Positions 1 to 7,880 of a stretch of DNA of 26,735 bases are shown here, piece after piece (the stretch's first letter is position 1; every line of letters starts with the position of its first letter). The position numbers and the translations under genes are program-made. The stretch comes from an uncultured Amaricoccus sp. (GTDB lineage Bacteria; Pseudomonadota; Alphaproteobacteria; Rhodobacterales; Rhodobacteraceae). Below the pieces are notes generated by a model. It worked only from the letters and a program-made list of their open reading frames with translations. It had not been told where the DNA came from and did no database searches. The stretch covers positions 1 through 26,735 of the forward strand of contig NZ_CALAGI010000178.1 in the NCBI RefSeq assembly GCF_937891315.1, in the 5' to 3' direction.

Positions 1-1263
1 CGGCTATGTCCCGGCGGCGTGGCGGAGCTGCGCGACACCACCGCGGCGCTACGCAGGGCCGGCATCGGCGTGATCCTCGATCTCGTCTTCAACCACACCG
101 GCGAGAGCGACATTCTCGGCCCGACCCTGTCGTTGCGCGGCCTCGACGCCCGCGCCTATTTTCGCCACGCCGAAGACGGCGCGCTGATCAACGACACCGG
201 CTGTGGCAACACGCTCGACTGCGATCACCCCGCGACCCGCCGGCTGGTGCTTGATACCCTGCGGCATTTCGTGACCCAGGCGGGCGTCGACGGCTTCCGT
301 TTCGACCTCGCGCCGATCCTCGGGCGGAGCGCCGGTGGCTTCAGCCCCGAGGCGCCGCTGCTCACCGCGATGCGGACCGATCCGGTGCTCGCCGACCGCG
401 TTCTGATCGCCGAGCCCTGGGACATCGGTCCCGGCGGATACCAGCTCGGCAACTTTCCCGCGCCGTTCCTCGAATGGAGCGACCGCTACCGCGACCGCGT
501 CCGCCGCTTCTGGCGCGGCGACGCGCATGTGCTCGGCGATTTCGTCACCGCGCTCGCCGGTTCGGCCGATACCTTTCCGCCGCCCGCGACCCGCGCGGTC
601 AATTTCATCGCCGCGCATGACGGCTTCTCGCTGGCCGACCTCGTCGCCTATGCCCGCAAGCACAACGCGGCGAATGGCGAGGACAATCGCGACGGCCACG
701 ATGAGAACCTGAGCTGGAACAACGGCGCGGAGGGCGCGACGGAGGATCCCGCGATCCTCGCCGCGCGGCGCCGCGATCTCCGCGCGCTCCTCGGGACGCT
801 CTTCGCCTCGCGCGGCACCATCATGCTGACGGCGGGCGACGAGTTCGGCCGCACCCAGCAGGGCAACAACAACGCCTATGCCCAGGACAATCCGATCACC
901 TGGCTCGACTGGACCGGGCGCGACCTCGATCTGGAAGCCTGGGTCGCCGAGCTCGCCGCCCTGCGCCGGGCTCATCCCCTGCTCGCCGGCCCCGAGCTGC
1001 TGACCGGCGCCGCGGAGGCGGACGGCGCACCGGACGTCGCCTGGCTGACGCCCGGTGGCACGCCGATGGCCGAAGACGACTGGCACGCGCCGGACGCGAC
1101 GGCTTTCGCCATGCTGCTTTCCGGCCGGCTCGCCGTCCTGTTCAATCGCGGCGGCGAACCCGTGACCTTCGACATTCCCGCGCCCGCCGGCGGATGGAGC
1201 GGCGAGGCCATGGCTCCCGCCCGCTCCGTCGCCTTCCTCACCGAAAGCCCGAAGCACGGCTGA
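1..1263 (+). CDS. glgX: Glycogen debranching enzyme GlgX (5'-truncated)
   Basis: The frame is open from base 1, so the N-terminal starch-binding (CBM48) part and the front of the barrel lie outside the window; about 420 residues remain. GlgX hydrolyses alpha-1,6 branch points of phosphorylase-limit glycogen in the cytoplasm. The GH13 motifs are visible in order: DLVFNHT (region I), GFRFDLA with the nucleophile Asp at 304-306, LIAEPWD with the acid/base Glu at 412-414, and AAHDG with the stabilising Asp at 619-621. The INDTGCGNTLDCDHP stretch and the LTAGDEFGRTQQGNNNAYAQD stretch are typical of the GlgX/TreX/isoamylase group. A C-terminal beta-domain follows. TreX cannot be excluded without the upstream genes. 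The stop lies 4 bases before the stop codon of the convergent cytochrome b561 gene. Confidence 0.93.
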   Translation, partial: RLCPGGVAELRDTTAALRRAGIGVILDLVFNHTGESDILGPTLSLRGLDARAYFRHAEDGALINDTGCGNTLDCDHPATRRLVLDTLRHFVTQAGVDGFRFDLAPILGRSAGGFSPEAPLLTAMRTDPVLADRVLIAEPWDIGPGGYQLGNFPAPFLEWSDRYRDRVRRFWRGDAHVLGDFVTALAGSADTFPPPATRAVNFIAAHDGFSLADLVAYARKHNAANGEDNRDGHDENLSWNNGAEGATEDPAILAARRRDLRALLGTLFASRGTIMLTAGDEFGRTQQGNNNAYAQDNPITWLDWTGRDLDLEAWVAELAALRRAHPLLAGPELLTGAAEADGAPDVAWLTPGGTPMAEDDWHAPDATAFAMLLSGRLAVLFNRGGEPVTFDIPAPAGGWSGEAMAPARSVAFLTESPKHG

Positions 1264-1267
1264 GACG

Positions 1268-1795
1268 TCAGACCGGCGGCCACATCCGCGACATCACGCC
1301 GTCGCGCCGGACGATGCCGTGATAGGCGGCGGCGCCGACATGCATGAGGATGAGCAGGATCAGCCCGTTCTTCGCCACCGCGTGCACGATGGAGGCGACC
1401 TTCGACACCGCCTCCATCTTCGGCAGGAGCGGCGGAATGCCGATCGCGTTCAGCCATTCGATCGGAAAGCCACCCGTCGTCACCCGGACATAGCCGCTGA
1501 CCGCCATCACCAGCAGGAAGACATAGAGGCCGGCGTGCACCGCCTCCGCCGCCCATCGCTGCGCCGGCGCGATGGAAGCCGGCAGTGGCGGCGGCCGGTG
1601 GAACAGGCGCCAGGCCAGGCGCGCGAGGATCACGAGGAGAAAGATCGACCCAAGCCCCTTGTGCAGTTTGAAGAGCCCGTCCTGCGTCGCTCGCGGTATG
1701 CCGTCTTGAGTCATGTAGAGGCCGACGGGTATCATGACGAAGACAATGAGGACGGTCACCCAGTGAAGCAGCCGGGACACCACGTCATAGCCCAT
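1268..1795 (-). CDS. Cytochrome b561 (CybB-type, di-haem membrane protein)
   Basis: A 175-residue protein of the usual length for bacterial b561, an inner-membrane di-haem b protein that passes electrons between quinol and (often periplasmic) acceptors. It opens with MGYDVVSRLLHW, and four hydrophobic segments can be seen at about residues 11-28, 49-62, 87-104 and 134-153. Candidate haem ligands are His11, His45, His87, His138 and His152, in the expected positions within or next to the helices (RLLHW, LHKG, VHAGL, MHVG). The start was chosen at the ATG at 1793-1795, which has a GGAGG about 8 bases upstream; longer in-frame extensions read antisense into the neighbouring lipid-synthase gene and look non-coding. 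It is convergent with glgX and divergent from the phosphatidyltransferase gene. The physiological partner cannot be read from the context. Confidence 0.9.
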   Translation of the reverse strand: MGYDVVSRLLHWVTVLIVFVMIPVGLYMTQDGIPRATQDGLFKLHKGLGSIFLLVILARLAWRLFHRPPPLPASIAPAQRWAAEAVHAGLYVFLLVMAVSGYVRVTTGGFPIEWLNAIGIPPLLPKMEAVSKVASIVHAVAKNGLILLILMHVGAAAYHGIVRRDGVMSRMWPPV

Positions 1796-1927
1796 CCGTC
1801 GCCCTCCGCTTCCCCGATCGGCGCGCGCGGGAACCTGTCGTCCCTGCCACCTCCGGGCCTCGCTCCCGACAGCGTAGCAGATCGCCGGGTCCCCACCAAC
1901 CTTCGCCCCGTCGCGCTGGCGCTGGCC

Positions 1928-2575
1928 ATGGCCTTGGCCCTTCTGCTCTGGGCGGCGGCGCTCACCCCGGCGGCGCGGTTGCTCGGCCTCGCCGCCTTCG
2001 CGCTGGTCGTCTGGGTGGTTCAGGTCCGGATCGCGGCGCACCATCCGTTCGACCGGTTCGGCCTGGCCAACGGCATCACGCTCGCCCGCGCCGCGGGCGT
2101 CAGCGCGCTCCTCGCTTTCGCCGCGTCGCCACCGGCCGACGCGGGAACCGCCTGGTCCGTGCTTGGCCTCTCGGCCGGGCTGATCGCGCTCGACGGGCTC
2201 GACGGTTGGGCGGCGCGGCGGCAAGGCCTCGCCTCCGGCTTCGGTGCGCGCTTCGACATGGAGGTGGACGCGCTCGCCATCCTGGCGCTGGCCTGGCTGG
2301 CGGTCGGCCTCGGCAAGGCCGGGCCATGGGTGCTCGGCCTCGGCCTCATGCGCTACGCCTTCCTTCTGGCGGGCCACCTCGCGCCGCGCCTCTCGGCCCC
2401 CTTGCCGCCGTCGCCGCGGCGAAAGGCGGTCTGTGTGCTCCAGCTTCTGGTCCTGACCGCGCTTCTCGCGCCGCCGTTGACGCCGCCGGTCTCGGGGGAC
2501 CTCGCGCTCCTTGCCTTCGGCGCGCTCGCCTGGTCCTTCGCCACCGATCTCCGCTGGCTGGCAGGCCGACCTTGA
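1928..2575 (+). CDS. CDP-alcohol phosphatidyltransferase family protein
   Basis: A 215-residue integral membrane enzyme that would transfer a phosphatidyl or similar group from a CDP-activated donor to an alcohol. The complete family signature is present: Asp89, Asp92, Gly93, Ala95-Arg97, Gly106, Asp110 and Asp114 (DGLDGWAAR followed by GARFDMEVD), which forms the two-metal site. About six hydrophobic stretches can be seen. The acceptor alcohol (glycerol-3-phosphate, inositol phosphate or other) cannot be told from sequence. The start is uncertain: ATG at 1928 is the first good candidate after the divergent cytochrome gene, but there is no clear Shine-Dalgarno and the start may lie a little upstream. 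The stop TGA overlaps a TTG start for the next gene (TTGA), implying translational coupling with the FkbM methyltransferase and the sulfatase-like protein. Confidence 0.85.
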   Translation: MALALLLWAAALTPAARLLGLAAFALVVWVVQVRIAAHHPFDRFGLANGITLARAAGVSALLAFAASPPADAGTAWSVLGLSAGLIALDGLDGWAARRQGLASGFGARFDMEVDALAILALAWLAVGLGKAGPWVLGLGLMRYAFLLAGHLAPRLSAPLPPSPRRKAVCVLQLLVLTALLAPPLTPPVSGDLALLAFGALAWSFATDLRWLAGRP

Positions 2576-3291
2576 GCCTCGGGGTCCGCGGCTGGGCGGG
2601 TCTCGCCCGCTCGCTCGTCATCTACCGCGCCCGTCCCTGGCGGATCGCGCGCCTCGCCCGTTTCTATGCCACGCTGCTCGAACCCGGCGATCTCGCCTTT
2701 GACATCGGCGCCCATGTCGGCAATCGCGCGCGCGCCCTCCACCGGGCCGGCGCCCGCGTCGTGGCGCTGGAGCCGCAGGCCGTGCTCCACGCCTTCCTCG
2801 CCCGCGACCTGCCGCCCGGGATCATCCTGCTCCGACAGGCCGCCGGCGCCATGCCGGGCGTGGCGGAACTCGCGGTCTCGAAGCTCCATCCCACCGTTTC
2901 CTCGCTCGTGCCGGGTCGTGTCGCCGCCGGACCCGGCTTCGGCCATGTGCGCTGGGACGCGCGTGAGCCGGTCGAGGTGACGACGCTCGACGCGCTGATC
3001 GCCGCGCATGGGGCCCCGCGCTTCGTCAAGATCGATGTCGAGGGATTCGAGGCCGAGGTGCTCGCCGGCCTGACGCACCCCGTCCCCTGGCTCGCATTCG
3101 AGGCGCTGCCCGCCGCCCCGCGGGCCGCGCGCGCCTGCCTCGCCCGCCTCGCGGCCCTCGGTCCCTATCGCTTCAATCTCATCACGGGCGAAGGCGATCG
3201 CTACGCTCTCGACTGGACCGACGCCGCCGGCCTCGCCGCCGCGCTGCCGCGCCTCACCCGCAATGGCGACGTCTATGCCCGCCTGGACTAG
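2572..3291 (+). CDS. FkbM-family SAM-dependent methyltransferase
   Basis: A 239-residue class I methyltransferase. The SAM-binding motif I is FDIGAHVGN (Asp44 to Gly50), followed by the acidic motif II VVALEPQ. The FkbM signature FVKIDVEGFEAEVLAGL lies around residues 151-167 (Lys153, Asp155, Glu157, Gly158). Known family members O-methylate sugars or polyketides, often surface glycans. The TTG at 2572, overlapping the preceding stop, was chosen because it keeps the whole N-terminal helix (about 40 residues before motif I) and fits coupling; more upstream starts would run through the lipid-synthase coding region. Its 3' end overlaps the next gene by up to 29 bases. The context suggests methylation of an envelope lipid head group or glycan, which is inference. 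Confidence 0.85.
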   Translation: MSLGVRGWAGLARSLVIYRARPWRIARLARFYATLLEPGDLAFDIGAHVGNRARALHRAGARVVALEPQAVLHAFLARDLPPGIILLRQAAGAMPGVAELAVSKLHPTVSSLVPGRVAAGPGFGHVRWDAREPVEVTTLDALIAAHGAPRFVKIDVEGFEAEVLAGLTHPVPWLAFEALPAAPRAARACLARLAALGPYRFNLITGEGDRYALDWTDAAGLAAALPRLTRNGDVYARLD

Positions 3292-4846
3292 GACCGCGAC
3301 CATGGTCCTCGCCGTCGCCTTGCTCGCCGCGCTGCTTGTCGCGCCGAACCATCCGGACGCGCTGCGCCCGGCCGCGCTCCTCGCCTTCCCGCTCGAGCTG
3401 CCCACGCTCGTCCTCCTGCTTCTGATCTTTCCCGGCCGCGCGCTCCGCGCCGTCGTCGCGGCCATCCTCACGGCGATGACGGCGCTCCGCCTCGCCGATC
3501 TCGCGGCCTTCACCGCCTATGCCCGGCCCTTCAACCCGGCGCTCGACATGGGCCTGGTGCCCGCGAGCTGGCGCCTGCTGAGCGGAACCGTCGGCCCACC
3601 CGCCGCGCTCGCCGTCGCCCTGGCGCTCGTCGCCGCCCTCGCCCTCGTCGCCGCCGCGATCTGGTGGGCCACGGGCCGGATCGCCCGCGCGGCCCCGACC
3701 CGCCGCGCGCCGCTCGCGCTGCTCCTCGTCCCCGCCGTGGCCGTCGCCCTGCTCGACGCGTCCGGCCGCGCCGATCCGCCGGGCGCGGCGCAAACCGCGC
3801 GCCTCGCCTACGAGCACAGCCGCGACGCCATCGCCGGCCGCGCCGGCCTCGCCCGCTTCCGCGCCGAGGCCGCGCGCGATCCCGAGGTCGGCCGGCCCCA
3901 ATTCGGTGCGCTGGCTGGCACCGACATCTTCGTCGTCTTCGTCGAATCCTACGGCCGCTCCGCCCTCGACAACCCGCGCTATGCCCCGACGATCACCGCG
4001 ACGCTGGAACGCGCCGAGGGTGCGCTCACCGCCGCGGGCCTCGCCACGCGCTCGGCCTTCCTGACCGCGCCCATGGTCGGCGGCCAGAGCTGGCTCGCGC
4101 ATGGCAGTCTGCTGTCCGGCCTGCGCCTTGATACCGACGCCCGCTATCGCGCCCTGATCGAAAGCCCGCGCAAGTCCCTGACCCATTTTGCCAAAGCCGC
4201 GGGATGGCACGTTGTCGCGGTGATGCCGGCGATCACGCTCGCCTGGCCGGAAGCGGACTATTTCGGCTATGACCGCATCCTCGCCGCCGCCGACCTCGGC
4301 TATCGCGGCCAGCCGTTCAACTGGGTGACCATGCCCGACCAGTTCACCCTGGCCGCCTTCGAAAAGCTGGCACTGACCGAGCCGCGGCCGCCGGTCTTCG
4401 CCGAGATCGCCCTCATCTCGTCGCATGCGCCCTGGACGCCGATCCCGCCGCTCCTGCCCTGGGACACGCTCGGCGACGGCCATGTGTTCGACGCGGCCGC
4501 GACGGCCGGCGACGCGCCCGAAATCGTCTGGCGCGATCAGGACCGGGTGCGCGACCAGTATCGCCTCGCCCTCGACTATTCGCTCGCCACCGTCGCCGCC
4601 TTCGCCGAGCGCCGCGCCGCGACCCGCCCGCTGATCGTCGTTCTCGGCGACCACCAGCCGGCGAGCTTCGTCTCCGAGGATCCGACCGGCCGCGAGGTGC
4701 CGGTCCATATCATCGGCGCGCCCGAGGTTCTCGCCCGGCTCGACGGCTGGCACTGGACCCGCGGTCTCGTCCCGGCTCCCGACGCGCCGATCTGGCCGAT
4801 GGAGGCCTTCCGCGACCGGTTCCTCGACGCCTCCGCGCGGGATTGA
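3263..4846 (+). CDS. Membrane sulfatase / phosphoglycerol-transferase-like protein (alkaline phosphatase superfamily)
   Basis: 527 residues: about four to five N-terminal transmembrane segments (residues ~14-150), then an extracytoplasmic catalytic domain from about residue 215. Superfamily landmarks are Glu228 in VFVESYG (metal ligand), a probable Ser276 nucleophile in GGQSWLAHGS, His388 in SSHAPW, and Asp463-His464 in VVLGDHQP. The layout resembles LtaS/OpgB-type enzymes, which move phosphoglycerol or related groups onto envelope polymers, although the nucleophile here looks like Ser rather than the Thr of LtaS. True sulfatase activity is unlikely because the C/S-x-P-x-R motif for formylglycine is absent. 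Start options are ATG 3263 (used), 3275 or 3302. It is the third gene of the coupled unit with the phosphatidyltransferase and the FkbM methyltransferase; substrate unknown. Confidence 0.82.
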   Translation: MATSMPAWTRTATMVLAVALLAALLVAPNHPDALRPAALLAFPLELPTLVLLLLIFPGRALRAVVAAILTAMTALRLADLAAFTAYARPFNPALDMGLVPASWRLLSGTVGPPAALAVALALVAALALVAAAIWWATGRIARAAPTRRAPLALLLVPAVAVALLDASGRADPPGAAQTARLAYEHSRDAIAGRAGLARFRAEAARDPEVGRPQFGALAGTDIFVVFVESYGRSALDNPRYAPTITATLERAEGALTAAGLATRSAFLTAPMVGGQSWLAHGSLLSGLRLDTDARYRALIESPRKSLTHFAKAAGWHVVAVMPAITLAWPEADYFGYDRILAAADLGYRGQPFNWVTMPDQFTLAAFEKLALTEPRPPVFAEIALISSHAPWTPIPPLLPWDTLGDGHVFDAAATAGDAPEIVWRDQDRVRDQYRLALDYSLATVAAFAERRAATRPLIVVLGDHQPASFVSEDPTGREVPVHIIGAPEVLARLDGWHWTRGLVPAPDAPIWPMEAFRDRFLDASARD

Positions 4847-4936
4847 ACCGGAACAGCGGGCTTTACGACCTGCCCCAACGCGCTACTCTGAAACGACGGC
4901 GCCGCGAGAGCCGCCGAAGGGACCGGGGGTACGGGA

Positions 4937-5797
4937 ATGCGACAGGCCGAGATGACGGATGCCGTCTGGACCACGCTGCTCGCGCTTCGCGCGGACGCGC
5001 GGACACAGCCGTCGCCGGACTGGGAACCCGGGGTTCGCGCCGCGTGGGATCTCTATGCGCCGATCGCCGACGGTGGCGGCGCCGCGCCCTATACCTTCGC
5101 GCAGGTCGGACAGTCGCTCGATGGCCGGATCGCGACGCTGAGCGGCGACGCGACCGAGGTTTCCGGTCCCGCCGGGCTCCGCCACCTGCATCGCTGCCGG
5201 GCGCTGGCCGACGCGGTGCTGGTCGGGGTGCGCACCGCGCTGCTCGACGACCCGCGGCTGACCGTTCGGCTGGTCGAGGGGCCCAGCCCGGCCCGCGTGG
5301 TGATCGATCCGCGCGGTCGCTTGCCGAACGACGCCGCGGCGCTGCGGTCGGACGGTGCCCGGCGGCTCGTGGTGCAATCGGTGGCGAAGCAACGTCCCCC
5401 CGGTGTCGAGGTGATCGCGCTGCCCGCCGCCGATGGCTGGATCAGCCCGGCCGCGATCCGCGCCGCGCTGGCCGAACGGGGCTTGCGCCGGCTGTTGATC
5501 GAAGGCGGCGGCGTCACCATCGCCGGCTTTCTCGACGCGGGCCTGCTCGATCGCCTGCATGTCGGCATCGCGCCGCTGATCATCGGCGCCGGTCCCACCG
5601 GCCTGCGCGCCGCGCCGGTGCCACGCCTCGCCGATGCGCTGCGGCCGGAAACCCATGTTTACGGGCTCGATACGGACGTGATCTTCGATTGCGCCCTGCG
5701 GCCCGGCGGCAGTGCCAGCACATCGACATGGCCGACGGTGACCGAACCCGCGCCGCTGGAAGCGCGTCGCGCCAGGGTCCAGGGCGCCGCGTCGTAA
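4937..5797 (+). CDS. RibD C-terminal-domain reductase (DHFR-like fold), stand-alone
   Basis: A 286-residue protein carrying only the RibD reductase domain, roughly residues 53-255. Visible landmarks are FAQVGQSLDGRIA, LVGVRTALLDDPRLTVR, a PARVVIDPRGRLP strand and the IEGGGVTIAGFLDAGLLD nucleotide-binding turn. The Zn-deaminase half of RibD is absent; instead there is a ~50-residue N-terminal extension of unknown role. Members of this fold reduce the ribosylamino-pyrimidine of riboflavin or methanopterin synthesis, or pterins, with NAD(P)H. It faces, tail to tail, the operon with a pterin-synthase-like protein, so a pterin- or pyrimidine-reducing role in that pathway is inferred. The last ~46 codons overlap the 3' end of the convergent methyltransferase gene. 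ATG 4952 is an alternative start. It may not belong to riboflavin synthesis itself. Confidence 0.85.
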   Translation: MRQAEMTDAVWTTLLALRADARTQPSPDWEPGVRAAWDLYAPIADGGGAAPYTFAQVGQSLDGRIATLSGDATEVSGPAGLRHLHRCRALADAVLVGVRTALLDDPRLTVRLVEGPSPARVVIDPRGRLPNDAAALRSDGARRLVVQSVAKQRPPGVEVIALPAADGWISPAAIRAALAERGLRRLLIEGGGVTIAGFLDAGLLDRLHVGIAPLIIGAGPTGLRAAPVPRLADALRPETHVYGLDTDVIFDCALRPGGSASTSTWPTVTEPAPLEARRARVQGAAS

Positions 5798-6438
5798 CCC
5801 GTCTCGACCGCCGCCACCGCGAGCCCCGCCTCAAGCTCGTCGCGGAGCGCCCCCGGACCGAGTACCCAAGAGCTGGCCGCGACGCGTACCGAATACCCCC
5901 GATCCCGCATCGCCGCCGCGAAGGCGGGCGCCGCGTCCGGCCCGAGAGCCGGGCCGAGGCCCTTGTCTCGCCGCTGATGCGCGTTGAAGGCCGCGCGAAC
6001 CCCCGCGTCCCCCGCCGCAGGCGGATCCCAGGCGAGGGCGCCGTCGTAGGTCAGCGCTGCGTAGACCCCGAGTTCCGCCGCCGCCAACCGGTCCGCCAGC
6101 GCCAGAATCCAATCCTCCGGCATCAGGTCGAACAGCGCCGAGGCGGTGACCAGCCGCGCGCCGTCCAGGGGCAATGCGTCGAGCGCGCCGAGATCGAGCG
6201 CATGGACCCGCGCGTCCGGCAGCCGCGCCCGTGCCTCGGCGAGAAGACCCTCGTCGCGGTCCACCAGCCGCCAGCGCGCACCCGGTCCGAAGGCCCGCGC
6301 CGTCGCGCCGGTGCCGCAGCCAAGATCGACCGCCCAGCCGTTTCCGAGATGCGCCGCCGCGGAGGCGAGCAGCGCCGGGTCTCGTGCCACCCGATCCGCC
6401 GGCTCGCGCAGATCCAGCCAAGCCGCCGGGAAGCTCAC
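5659..6438 (-). CDS. Class I SAM-dependent methyltransferase of the pterin-like cluster
   Basis: 259 residues, with SAM motif I AVDLGCGTGATAR (Asp38 to Gly44), an acidic residue in WRLVDRDEGLL, and motif III-like VTASALFDLMPEDW. The substrate is not evident. The start is a GTG at 6436-6438 that overlaps the stop of the upstream glycosyltransferase (GTGA), so the two are probably translationally coupled; homologous-looking sequence begins right after it (SFPAAWLDLREPADR). It is the last gene of the four-gene minus-strand operon. Its final 139 bases overlap, in antisense, the 3' end of the RibD-like reductase gene; the VGHVDVLALP segment near the C-terminus reads as genuine protein, so the overlap is likely real. 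It could methylate the sugar or the heterocycle made by the cluster. Confidence 0.83.
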   Translation of the reverse strand: MSFPAAWLDLREPADRVARDPALLASAAAHLGNGWAVDLGCGTGATARAFGPGARWRLVDRDEGLLAEARARLPDARVHALDLGALDALPLDGARLVTASALFDLMPEDWILALADRLAAAELGVYAALTYDGALAWDPPAAGDAGVRAAFNAHQRRDKGLGPALGPDAAPAFAAAMRDRGYSVRVAASSWVLGPGALRDELEAGLAVAAVETGYDAAPWTLARRASSGAGSVTVGHVDVLALPPGRRAQSKITSVSSP

Positions 6439-7475
6439 CGCGTCGCCGCGACCACGGCCGAGGCGACCAGATCCGCCGTGCGCGCCCAGTCGGGCAGCGC
6501 CTGCCCCGCTGCCCAGGCCGCTTCCGCGCAGGACCGGCGCCGCGCCGGATCGTCGAGCAGGCCGGCGAGCGCCGCCGCCAGCGCCGCGGCGTCGCGCGGC
6601 GGCACCAGCGCGCCGGCGGCCTCCGGCACCAGATCGGCGATGGCACCGGCCCGACAGGCGACCACCGGCAAGCCCTGCGACAGCGCTTCCGCGAAGGCCA
6701 TGCCGTAGCCCTCGTATTCCGAGGCAAGCACAAAGATATCGGCGGCGGCCAGCGCCGCGCGGGTATCGGTGACCGCGCCGACCAGTTCGATCCGTTCCCC
6801 GAGATCCGCCGCCACGATCTGATCGGCGAGCGCCGCCGCGCAAGCCGGATCGAGCGCGGCCGAGCCGATGATCCGCGCCCGCCACGGTCGATCACGCAAG
6901 GTGTCGAGCGCGGCGATCAGGACGTCATGCCCCTTGCGCGGGATCAGCGAGCCGACACTGACGATCACCGGCGGATCGCCCAGCCCCGCCGCCCGCCGCG
7001 CCGGCGCGGTGCCCGGCGGCGCCACGGTCAGAAGCCCCGGCGCCACGCCGAAGCCTTCGATCAGCCGCCGCCCGGTCGCAACGCTGGTGCAGACCACCGC
7101 GCGCATCGCCACGAGCCCCGCCCGCTCGGACGCGAGCAGCCCGGCGCGGGCCGTCGCCGACAGGCCGGTCTCGTCGCCGAGCGGATGATGTACCAGCGCG
7201 ATCAGCCGCAGCCGCCCGGCCTCCGCCGCCAGCGCCTCGGCGAGAACGCCGCCGGCCAGGCCGTCGATCAGCACCGCCGTCCCATCGTCCAGCGACGCCA
7301 GCATTCCGGCTGCTACCCGCCGCGCGGACATGTCGGGAAAAGGATAGTCCCCCGGCAGGGCGAGATGCTCCACGTGCCACCGCTTGGCCCGCAACTCGGC
7401 GATCAGGCGCCGGTCATAGCCATAGCCGCCGGTCGGCGCGTCGAGATCGCCCGGAATCGCGAAGCTGAGTCTCAC
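6435..7475 (-). CDS. GT4-family glycosyltransferase of the pterin-like cluster
   Basis: 346 residues with the two Rossmann domains of GT-B enzymes. The acceptor domain starts with FAIPGDLDAPTGGYGYD (glycine-rich loop, residues 5-21). The donor domain has VSVGSLIPRKGHDVL (172-186) and the EX7E retaining motif at Glu255 and Glu263 (EYEGYGMAFAEAL), typical of GT4. It transfers a sugar from a nucleotide-sugar with retention of configuration; acceptor unknown. No signal peptide or transmembrane helix is seen, so it is cytoplasmic. The start is a GTG at 7473-7475 overlapping the stop of the upstream pterin-synthase-like gene (GTGA), and its own stop overlaps the start of the methyltransferase in the same way. 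This coupling argues that the sugar goes onto the product of the neighbouring enzymes, possibly a pterin. Confidence 0.85.
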   Translation of the reverse strand: MRLSFAIPGDLDAPTGGYGYDRRLIAELRAKRWHVEHLALPGDYPFPDMSARRVAAGMLASLDDGTAVLIDGLAGGVLAEALAAEAGRLRLIALVHHPLGDETGLSATARAGLLASERAGLVAMRAVVCTSVATGRRLIEGFGVAPGLLTVAPPGTAPARRAAGLGDPPVIVSVGSLIPRKGHDVLIAALDTLRDRPWRARIIGSAALDPACAAALADQIVAADLGERIELVGAVTDTRAALAAADIFVLASEYEGYGMAFAEALSQGLPVVACRAGAIADLVPEAAGALVPPRDAAALAAALAGLLDDPARRRSCAEAAWAAGQALPDWARTADLVASAVVAATR

Positions 7476-7867
7476 AGCGCCGCCTCGTACCAGGCCCGCG
7501 CCACATGGCTTTCGCTGATCGAGACGCGGAGCCGCCGGAGTCGCCCGCCGTCGCGCAGCCCCCCGCTCCGCGCGACCGGCGCCAGCGCCTCGAACAGATG
7601 GCGGCACAGGAACTCGGTGGTGGTGAATTTCCCCGCGAATTCCGGTATTTCATCGAGGTTCTTGTATTTGATCGGCGCGAGGGCCGCTGCCAGAGCCTCG
7701 GTCGCGAGACCGATATCGACCACCAGCCCCTCGGCGTCCAGATCCTCGGCGAAGAAGGCCGCGTCGACGGTGAAGGTGGCGCCGTGCAGGCCCTGCGCCG
7801 GTCCGAAGGTCGGCGAGGGAAAGCTGTGGGCGATCATCACATGGTCCCGAACCTCGACCGCGAACAT
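7472..7867 (-). CDS. Divergent 6-pyruvoyl-tetrahydropterin synthase / QueD-like protein
   Basis: 131 residues, the usual size of a single T-fold PTPS/QueD subunit. Family landmarks are AHSF with His14, LHGATFTVD with His28, a VVDIG strand with Asp51 (V-x-D-F-G in relatives), TTTEFLCRHL (the P-T-x-E-N-x-A helix) and SISESHVARAWYE with Glu119 for the pterin anchor. Several active-site residues are changed: the canonical HGHNY reads HGATF, so the third zinc-binding His is Ala30, the catalytic Cys before it is missing, and the LDH Asp-His pair is only LD. Substrate binding through Glu119 may remain while the classical chemistry is altered. The start was chosen at the ATG at 7865-7867, which has a GGGGAGAGG-like Shine-Dalgarno just upstream; longer starts would overlap the dehydrogenase gene. 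It lies 13 bases after that gene and couples to the glycosyltransferase. Confidence 0.8.
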   Translation of the reverse strand: MFAVEVRDHVMIAHSFPSPTFGPAQGLHGATFTVDAAFFAEDLDAEGLVVDIGLATEALAAALAPIKYKNLDEIPEFAGKFTTTEFLCRHLFEALAPVARSGGLRDGGRLRRLRVSISESHVARAWYEAAL

Positions 7868-7880
7868 CGCCTCTCCCCCC

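Noticed and set aside
1319..1927. N-terminal extension of the phosphatidyltransferase frame to 1319
   Set aside because: It runs antisense through the cytochrome b561 gene and has charged, low-complexity sequence unlike a membrane protein.
3254..4753. 499-codon minus-strand frame opposite the sulfatase-like gene
   Set aside because: A GC-rich antisense shadow; Gly/Arg/Glu-rich with no motif, while the plus frame has all catalytic residues.
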